From Euborellia annulipes (lineage: Eukaryota; Arthropoda; Insecta; Dermaptera; Anisolabididae), in contig JAKCPI010016737.1 in the NCBI GenBank assembly GCA_023213315.1, positions 62,001 to 126,000 of the forward strand: a stretch of 64,000 nucleotides of DNA. Direction: 5' to 3'. Within the stretch, counting starts at the first letter, position 1. Each line of letters starts with the position of its first letter. Shown here in pieces: positions 57,278-64,000 of the stretch. The notes under the pieces were generated by a model. The model did not search any database, had not been told where the DNA came from, and saw only the letters and a program-made list of their open reading frames with translations. The position numbers and the translations under genes are program-made.

Positions 57278-57829
57278 TTTTGTGGCGTTTAAAATTATAA
57301 AATGAAAGTTTAAAACTAATTAATCATTAATAAAATAATTTCAATACTTTGCACATTTAAAAGCTAATTAAATTATATAGAAAAAAATTTGAAAGATTTG
57401 ACAAATTAAAAGTAATAAATATATTCGATTAAGAATTATGATAGCAACAAGATCATTGAGCTCAAACTACTGTGAAACTAGAAACAAAAGAGAAATCGAT
57501 AGAAGAGGGAAATTTGAAATCAAATTGAGTAAAAATATGTACACTATTACATGGTTTTTTAAACATTTACCAGGGATTAAATTTTTAACCCAAGGTATTA
57601 TAAATACGATTACTAACTAGTTAGAGCTTGGCTTGAAATAGTTTGTGTTTTTTAATCAACACCCTATATGGGGGGGGGGGGAGGGGGGGTCACATTTTAA
57701 GGGAACATAAAATCAGACACAACCTTTGACCCAAATTAGCAAAAAAAAAAAAAAGAAAAAAAAACAAGAATAGAAGAAGTCAAATTTGAGAATCCAGGTG
57801 TTTACAAAATCAATTGTGAACACTGTGAT
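57278..57829. other. Upstream of MRPL22, no further gene
   Basis: AT-rich with a G run near 57670. Includes the presumed MRPL22 promoter at its left end. Confidence 0.3.
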
Positions 57830-57862
57830 GTTACATCTGTGACAATTTGTCACAGATGTAAC
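57830..57862. repeat. 33-nt perfect hairpin GTTACATCTGTGAC
   Basis: 14-bp perfect arms around AATTT, immediately followed at 57863 by a MITE end. Confidence 0.6.
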
Positions 57863-58480
57863 CATAGGCGTAGCCAGGGGCGGGGGGTTCAAACCCTCCA
57901 TGGGACCCGAACCATGACTATATATTTAAGCAGCTTTATAATACAAATTATATTTCATATAGGATAAGAGAAAGTAAAATTATAATTAACTCTAGCTAAA
58001 AACAAAAACAACCAAAATGATTTATAAATACCCTAAAATCTTAAATTTTTCAAATGTTTGAAAAAATTTTCTTGAACCCCCATCAAAAATTTCTGGCTAC
58101 GCCTATGAACATAGGCGTAGCCACGGGGGGATTTGGGGGTTCAAACCCCCCATTGGACCCAAGCAATGACTAGATATTTAAGCTCTATAATACAAAATAC
58201 TTCCTCTCTATTTATATTTCATAATATATAGGGTTGGGGAAAGTAAAATATAATAATTTTTTCTAGTTTAAAAAAAAAAAAATAAAATAAAATAATTTTA
58301 TTGGCTCCAAAACTTATCTTCGCATACATATAAACATAGGCGTAGCCAAAAATTTTTGATGGGGCGTTCAATTTTTTCAAACATTTGAAAAATTTAAGAT
58401 TATTTTTGGGTATTTATAAATCATTTTGGTTGTTTTTTTTTTTTATAGCTAGAGTAAATTATTATATTTTACTTTCTGTT
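57863..58480. mobile_element. Cluster of CATAGGCGTAGCC MITEs (one full, two partial)
   Basis: A full copy spans 57863-58107 (CATAGGCGTAGCC..GGCTACGCCTATG). Two bases later a second copy begins at 58110. A third begins at 58335 in opposite orientation and repeats the right half (GATTTATAAATACCC reversed). End sequences resemble the CATGGGCGTAAC family. Target duplications are not clear here. Confidence 0.6.
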
Positions 58481-58536
58481 ACCCTTAGTGGCGTCACGCT
58501 GGCCGTGGTTTTCTTTGGTTGTTATGGCTATGGGGG

Positions 58537-58926
58537 CAGAGTTGGGCTTTATACACGATTTTGCAGTTTTATACAAAAATTGCGGATAAAACTTGTATAA
58601 AACGTATAAAATGTATTAAACGTATAAAGTGTATAAAACTTGGATGCGCATGCGCAAACCCGACGAGAAAGGAAGTTCAAATAAAATTTCATTTTTCAAT
58701 TATTAACATTTTGATTATATTATTCACTAATTAAAAAGCAAACACATCGTCAATGCTTTAGAACATTATAAAATATAAAAAGTTTTTAAGCTGTTTTTTC
58801 AGGGGGAAGGGGTTGGTTTTTTACAGTTTTATACCTTTTATACATCGGCCTAGTTTTATCCGCGATAGTTTTATACATGTATAAAACCGTGTATTATACT
58901 CGGCGGGATAAAACTTGCCAACTCTG
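58537..58926. mobile_element. hAT-type MITE with GTATAAAAC-rich interior
   Basis: Ends CAGAGTTGG and CCAACTCTG. Flanks TATGGGGG and ATGGGGGG are near-identical with a one-base shift. Interior has many (GTATAAAAC)-like units on both strands. Confidence 0.6.
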
Positions 58927-59208
58927 ATGGGGGGACAGCTCTATGGGAAGAATGTTTATAACTTTCCTTTATTTATATGACACTTGGCTAGATGGCATTA
59001 CTAGGTCAGTTCAAAATGTATCCTGTAGAGTTCGTTCCATTCGCCAACAAAAACATTTTTACATGAGTTTAATCTAGTTTAAGTGGCTTAAAAATCTGAA
59101 TATTACACAAACTCATAAATGTAATTTACATTTTTTAATCCGTATTTTTTTTTCAATTTTTTCTCTATCTTTGAACATTCAAGTCCGATGCGGCACCTGT
59201 TAATCTTT
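58927..59208. other. AT-rich spacer, nothing recognised
   Basis: No gene or paired repeat seen. Confidence 0.25.
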
Positions 59209-59459
59209 TTTTTTTCTCTTCATTCACACTCACATTCACACACACATACACACAGTCTTTTCGGCAACTTAGGCCATTTAAGACTTTAAAGGATACTCGT
59301 ATTTATATATTATATATTTATTTGTGGTCCAGGCATTCTTATTTAAGCCATTTGGTATCCAAGGGGCTTAAATAAAATCTCCGGACTGCCTGGGGTCCGA
59401 ACCCGCGACGTTTGGTATACGAGGTTAGCACGCTAACCTCTACGCCAAGCCCCGAGAGC
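59209..59459 (-). mobile_element. tRNA-derived SINE copy
   Basis: Full-length relative of 23571, minus orientation. Target duplication CTGTTAATCTTT at 59197-59208 and 59460-59471. Confidence 0.8.
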
Positions 59460-60002
59460 CTGTTAATCTTTATATATTGGAATAATATTTGATACACTTC
59501 ATTATTATGATAAAAAGAAAAAAATTGAGGGGTGAGCATTTATTATTATTATATAAAAATTTTCTTCCTCTATAAATAAGGACCACCCTGATGTAGAAGA
59601 TAAAATATTATCGGGTATATGAATTAATAAATATTTAATTATATAAAATATTAACTTTGAATAAGATATTTAAATTAGAGAAAAAAATAGATATTTAATA
59701 TAATTTACCGGTATTATATTTCCTTTTGTTTCAGCATCTCTTCATGTGTTACTTGGCAACGAGGGAACAGTGGGGTTATTTGGGGGGGGGGGGGGGGGAG
59801 TTTAATTTTTTAAATTAATAAAAAAAAAAAAAAAAAAAAAAATAAATAAAAAGAGTCGAAGTCGGCTAAAACAAATCAACATGCAAATGAGGCGACACAT
59901 AGAACCATAATCTCAACACGTATACTTTTGTTATATAATCATCGACCTTGTCGCTCGTGCATCCCCATCTAAGCGCACTCCGAGGGTCTCTCTCTCTTTC
60001 TG

Positions 60003-60117
60003 CACTCATTCACACTCACACAGTCTTTTCGGCAACTTTGGCCATATGAGACTTTAAACGATAACTGTTATTATGAAAATATATAATATATATTTGGGGT
60101 CCAGGCATTCTTATTTA
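60003..60117 (-). mobile_element. Truncated SINE copy
   Basis: Matches the tail and body of the family (CACAGTCTTTTCGGCAACTT, then TCCAGGCATTCTTATTTA) but lacks the tRNA-like head. Confidence 0.6.
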
Positions 60118-60149
60118 TTTTACATCTTGAATTCTTATATATTTGTGAA

Positions 60150-61356
60150 AACTAAATATATTTCGACACGAAATTGGCGCAGGCTACCTTGCTGGCACAT
60201 CCAGTCGAGGGTGCAAAGCTTTCACTAGCAGTGGATGCTTCGAACCTCGCGCTAGGAGGAGTGGTGCAGCAGCTGGTGGGAGGGCGTTTGGCAACCTTTA
60301 GTCTTTTACTCTGAAAAACTAAATGATAGCCAGAAGAAATACAGCGCCTACGACAGGGAGTTGTTGGCTGTCTACCTCTCCATCAAGCATTTCCGTCACC
60401 TATTGGAAGGTAGAGAATTCGTAATTTTTTTTTTTTTTTTTTTTTTTTTTAAACATTCACACTTTTTTCTCATTCACACTCACATTCACACACACATTCA
60501 TGCAGTCTTTTCGGCAACTTAGGACATATAAGACTTTTGACGATAACCGTTGTAGAGAATATATCTATTGGGGGTTCAGGCATTTCTATTTAAGCCATCT
60601 GGTATCCAAATGGCTTAAATAAAATCATCGGACTGCCTGGGTCCGAACCCGCGACGTTTGGTATAGGAGGGGAGCCGCGCTACCTACTACGCCAAACCCG
60701 GGGGGCATTCGTAATTTTTACAGATCACAAACCATTAATTTATTCTTTTCAGCAGAATCCAGAGAGGTGCTCCCCCCGACAACTGAGACAGCTGGACTTT
60801 ATCAGCCAATTTACGTCGGACATTCGTCATGTGCTAGGACGATGCGTTGTCGAGAATCGAAGTAATCAGCTTGGTAAAAGCAATAAATTTAAAGGAGTTT
60901 CCAAAGCACAAAAGGATGACGAGAGCCTAAAGCATTTGCAGGTTTCGGGAGATACCGAATTGAAGTTTAAGGACATCGATATTCCGGAGTGCGATTTGAA
61001 AGTTACCGTGGACACATCATTGGGTAGAAATTGGGTATATGTTCCTGACAAGTTCCGAAGAGCGATCTTTGATAATTTTCATAATTTGGCTCATTCAGGT
61101 TCAAAAGCAACGGCATCATGGATTTCTAAAAGCTATGTATGGCAGAACTTGAGGAAGGACTGCGCAAACTGGGTGAAAACGTGCATTCCTTGCCAGAAAG
61201 CGAAAATAATTAAACACAACAAGACAGTTCTGGAAAGTTCCAAGCCTCCAGCGGAGTTCAGTCAAGTACACATCGATTTGATCGGACCTTTGCCTCCCTC
61301 GAAGGGCTTCACCTATTGCCTAACCTATATTGATAGATTTACCAGGTGGCCAGAAG
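60150..61356 (+). pseudogene. Ty3/gypsy pol fragment (RT end, RNase H, start of integrase), broken
   Basis: Reads in order: end of reverse transcriptase into RNase H (LSLAVDASNLALGGVVQQL, then YDRELLAVYLSIKHFRHLLE, TDHKPLIY, RQLRQLDFISQFTSDIRHV), then the integrase HHCC finger (HNLAHSG..CIPCQKAK) and the first catalytic Asp (VHIDLIGPLPPS, TYIDRFTRWPEA). This wording is typical of the CsRn1 branch. Breaks: a one-base shift near 60285, a SINE inserted at 60430, a small deletion with frame change near 60840 where the DALSRI motif is displaced, and loss of everything after the first integrase Asp, where satellite begins. It cannot be functional. Confidence 0.85.
60430..60706 (-). mobile_element. 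SINE inserted in the gypsy RNase H region
   Basis: Same tRNA-derived family. The duplication ATTCGTAATTTTT at 60417-60429 and 60707-60719 brackets it. The host frame on the left (LLEGREF) meets the frame on the right (VIFTDHKP) when the insert is ignored. Confidence 0.85.
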
Positions 61357-64000
61357 CCTCTAGCCCATCGGGAAGTCTTTTGAAATTACATTAATTCACG
61401 AAGGGTTTCAAATAAAGTACCACATTAGTTTGGTCTATTTTGATCAAAACCACCATATAGTGGCGTCATCAAAAATGAACCTTAAGTATTACATTTCATA
61501 CCTCTAGCCCATCGGGAAGTCTTTTGAAATTACATTAATTCGCGAAGGGTTTCAAATAAAGTACCACATTAGTTTGGTCTATTTTGATCAAAACCACCAT
61601 ATAGTGGCGTCATCAAAAATGAACCTTAAGTATTACATTTCATACCTCTAGCCCATCGGGAAGTCTTTTGAAATTACATTAATTCGCGAAGGGTTTCAAA
61701 TAAAGTACCACATTAGTTTGGTCTATTTTGATCAAAACCACCATATAGTGGCGTCATCAAAAATGAACCTTAAGTATTACATTTCATAGCTCTAGCCCAT
61801 CGGGAAGTCTTTTGAAATTACATTAATACGCGAAGGGTTTCAAATAAAGTACCACATTAGTTTGGTCTATTTTGATCAAAACCACCATATAGTGGCGTCA
61901 TCAAAAATGAACCTTAAGTATTACATTTCATACCTCTAGCCCATCGGGAAGTCTTTTGAAATTACATTATTTCGCGAAGGGTTTCAAATAAAGTACCACA
62001 TTAGTTTGGTCTATTTTGATCAAAACCACTATATAATGGCGTCATCAAAAATGAACCTTAAGTATTACATTTCATACCTCTAGCTCATCGGGAAGTGTCC
62101 GAAACAAAGACTCAAAGTTGGTGACCTTGAAAGAGTAAGTTAAATAAAAGCATTTAATTAATTAATTAATAATTAATAAAAAAAAACATCCAAGTGCGTC
62201 ATCTTCATTAGCAAATAATCAACTCATACCCAAAAGAAAATTTTTTTTTATAATACTGAGCCGATAGAAATCAAGCAAAGTCTTTTAGTTGCATTCGGCC
62301 CGGGCCAGGAGCAAGTCGACGGAATTCGCCTCTATGAAAAGTGCTTCCTTCCCTTCTTTTGCGTTTTTGTAAGGTATTTATTATTTGTACATTTCCATCG
62401 GGAAGTCTTTTGAAATTACATTATTTCGCGAAGGGTTTCAAATAAAGTACCACATTAGTTTGGTCTATTTTGATCAAAACCACCATATAGTGGCGTCATC
62501 AAAAATGAACCTTAAGTATTACATTTCATACCTCTAGCCCATCGGGAAGTCTTTTGAAATTACATTATTTCGCGAAGGGTTTCAAATAAAGTACCACATT
62601 AGTTTGGTCTATTTTGATCAAAACCACCATATAGTGGCGTCATCAAAAATGAACCTTAAGTATTACATTTCATACCTCTAGCCCATCGGGAAGTCTTTTG
62701 AAATTACATTATTTCGCGAAGGGTTTCAAATAAAGTACCACATTAGTTTGGTCTATTTTGATCAAAACCACCATATAGTGGCGTCATCAAAAATGAACCT
62801 TAAGTATTACATTTCATACCTCTAGCCCATCGGGAAGTCTTTTGAAATTACATTAATTCGCGAAGGGTTTCAAATAAAGTACCACATTAGTTTGGTCTAT
62901 TTTGATCAAAACCACCATATAGTGGTGTCATCAAAAATGAACCTTAAGTATTACATTTCATACCTCTAGCTCATCGGGAAGTGTCCGAAACAAAGACTCA
63001 AAGTTGGTGACCTTGAAAGAGTAAGTTAAATAAAAGCATTTAATAATTAATAATTAATAATTAAAAAAAAAAAACATCCAAGTGCGTCATCTTCATTAGC
63101 AAATAATCAACTCATACGCAAAAGAAAATTTTTTTTATAATACCTAGCCGATAGAAATCAAGCAAAGTCTTTTAGTTGCATTCGGCCCGGGCCAGGAGCA
63201 AGTCGACGGAATTCGCCTCTATGAAAAGTGCTTCCTTCCCTTCTTTTGCGTTTTTGTAAGGTATTTATTATTTGTACATTTCCATCGGGAAGTCTTTTGA
63301 AATTACATTATTTCGCGAAGGGTTTCAAATAAAGTACCACATTAGTTTGGTCTATTTTGATCAAAACCACCATATAGTGGCGTCATCAAAAATGAACCTT
63401 AAGTATTACATTTCATACCTCTAGCCCATCGGGAAGTCTTTTGAAATTACATTATTTCGCGAAGGGTTTCAAATAAAGTACCACATTAGTTTGGTCTATT
63501 TTGATCAAAACCACCATATAGTGGCGTCATCAAAAATGAACCTTAAGTATTACATTTCATACCTCTAGCCCATCGGGAAGTCTTTTGAAATTACATTAAT
63601 TCGCGAAGGGTTTCAAATAAAGTACCACATTAGTTTGGTCTATTTTGATCAAAACCACCATATAGTGGCGTCATCAAAAATGAACCTTAAGTATTACATT
63701 TCATACCTCTAGCCCATCGGGAAGTCTTTTGAAATTACATTAATTCGCGAAGGGTTTCAAATAAAGTACCACATTAGTTTGGTCTATTTTGATCAAAACC
63801 ACCATATAGTGGCGTCATCAAAAATGAACCTTAAGTATTACATTTCATACCTCTAGCCCATCGGGAAGTCTTTTGAAATTACATTAATTCGCGAAGGGTT
63901 TCAAATAAAGTACCACATTAGTTTGGTCTATTTTGATCAAAACCACCATATAGTGGCGTCATCAAAAATGAACCTTAAGTATTACATTTCATACCTCTAG
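61357..64000. repeat. 144-bp satellite with 886-bp higher-order repeat, continues past window
   Basis: Monomers start with CCTCTAGCCCATCGGGAAGT at 61357, 61501, 61645, 61789 and 61933 (period exactly 144). At 62077 and 62963 a monomer switches after GGAAGTGTCCGAAACAAAG into a unique insert of about 310 bp. Four monomers plus one insert give an 886-bp higher-order unit. Monomers differ at few positions (AATTCGCG or ATTTCGCG), so the array is young or homogenised. Each monomer contains TGATCAAAACCACC and CATATAGTGGCGTCATC. Confidence 0.95.
62077..62391 (+). repeat. Satellite-embedded insert, copy 1, with LTR/PBS-like segment
   Basis: After ACAAAGACTCAAAG it reads TTGGTGACCTTGAAAG, which resembles the junction of a gypsy LTR and a tRNA-Trp-type primer site (TGGTGACC). 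Later CGGCCCGGGCCAGGAGCAAG and CTTCCTTCCCTTCTTTTGCG. Copy 2 at about 62963-63280 is nearly identical. Confidence 0.55.

Noticed and set aside
61357..64000. CRISPR-like array
   Set aside because: 144-bp monomers are contiguous without variable spacers, in a eukaryotic context; it is a satellite.

Overview
This is a eukaryotic, strongly AT-rich window with intron-split genes, canonical GT-AG junctions and very heavy repeat load. The X11/Mint, Ubc13 and ribosomal proteins read closest to insect-type sequences, so I infer an arthropod nuclear genome. The order cannot be fixed from sequence alone; an AT-rich, repeat-rich group such as copepods would fit. No rRNA, no convincing functional tRNA gene and no CRISPR is visible. 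Layout, left to right: (1) about 0.9-16.8 kb, + strand: 3' part of an X11/Mint (APBA) adaptor gene, with one PTB domain, two PDZ domains and the stop at 16764. Its PTB-start exon (4037-4179) has an unusual GC-rich paralogous exon at 8487-8764 that ends at the same codon boundary. (2) 22.2-22.6 kb, - strand: intronless Ubc13 (UBE2N) coding region, head-to-head with RpL12 (23.2-25.6 kb, +), which appears to have a 3'UTR intron filled by a minisatellite. (3) 27.5-32.8 kb, +: complete nine-exon PIF1 helicase, 611 aa. (4) 37.8-46.8 kb, +: complete four-exon alkaline ceramidase, 281 aa. (5) 51.3-54.2 kb, -: three tandem single-exon genes for a small two-zinc-finger family I do not recognise. (6) 56.4-57.3 kb, -: three-exon mitochondrial ribosomal protein L22. 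(7) 60.15-61.36 kb: decayed Ty3/gypsy (CsRn1-like) pol fragment, split by a SINE and cut off by a 144-bp satellite with an 886-bp higher-order period that runs off the window. The genes are housekeeping or signalling genes with no shared pathway; the striking content is in the introns and intergenic DNA. Many foldback elements carry hammerhead self-cleaving ribozyme motifs (CTGANGA core, stem II, GAAAC-GTC with a self-complementary four-base stem III), of the small dimer type associated with Penelope-like retroelements. Several copies look structurally intact, and one subfamily carries a shared core change. A second layer is a swarm of short hAT-type MITEs (TIRs plus 8-bp target duplications, mostly perfect) that carry the window's long poly-G/C tracts. 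A third layer is tRNA-headed SINEs whose tail resembles that of a LINE fragment at about 35.5 kb. Nesting gives a relative insertion order: gypsy, then SINE; SINE, then MITE.
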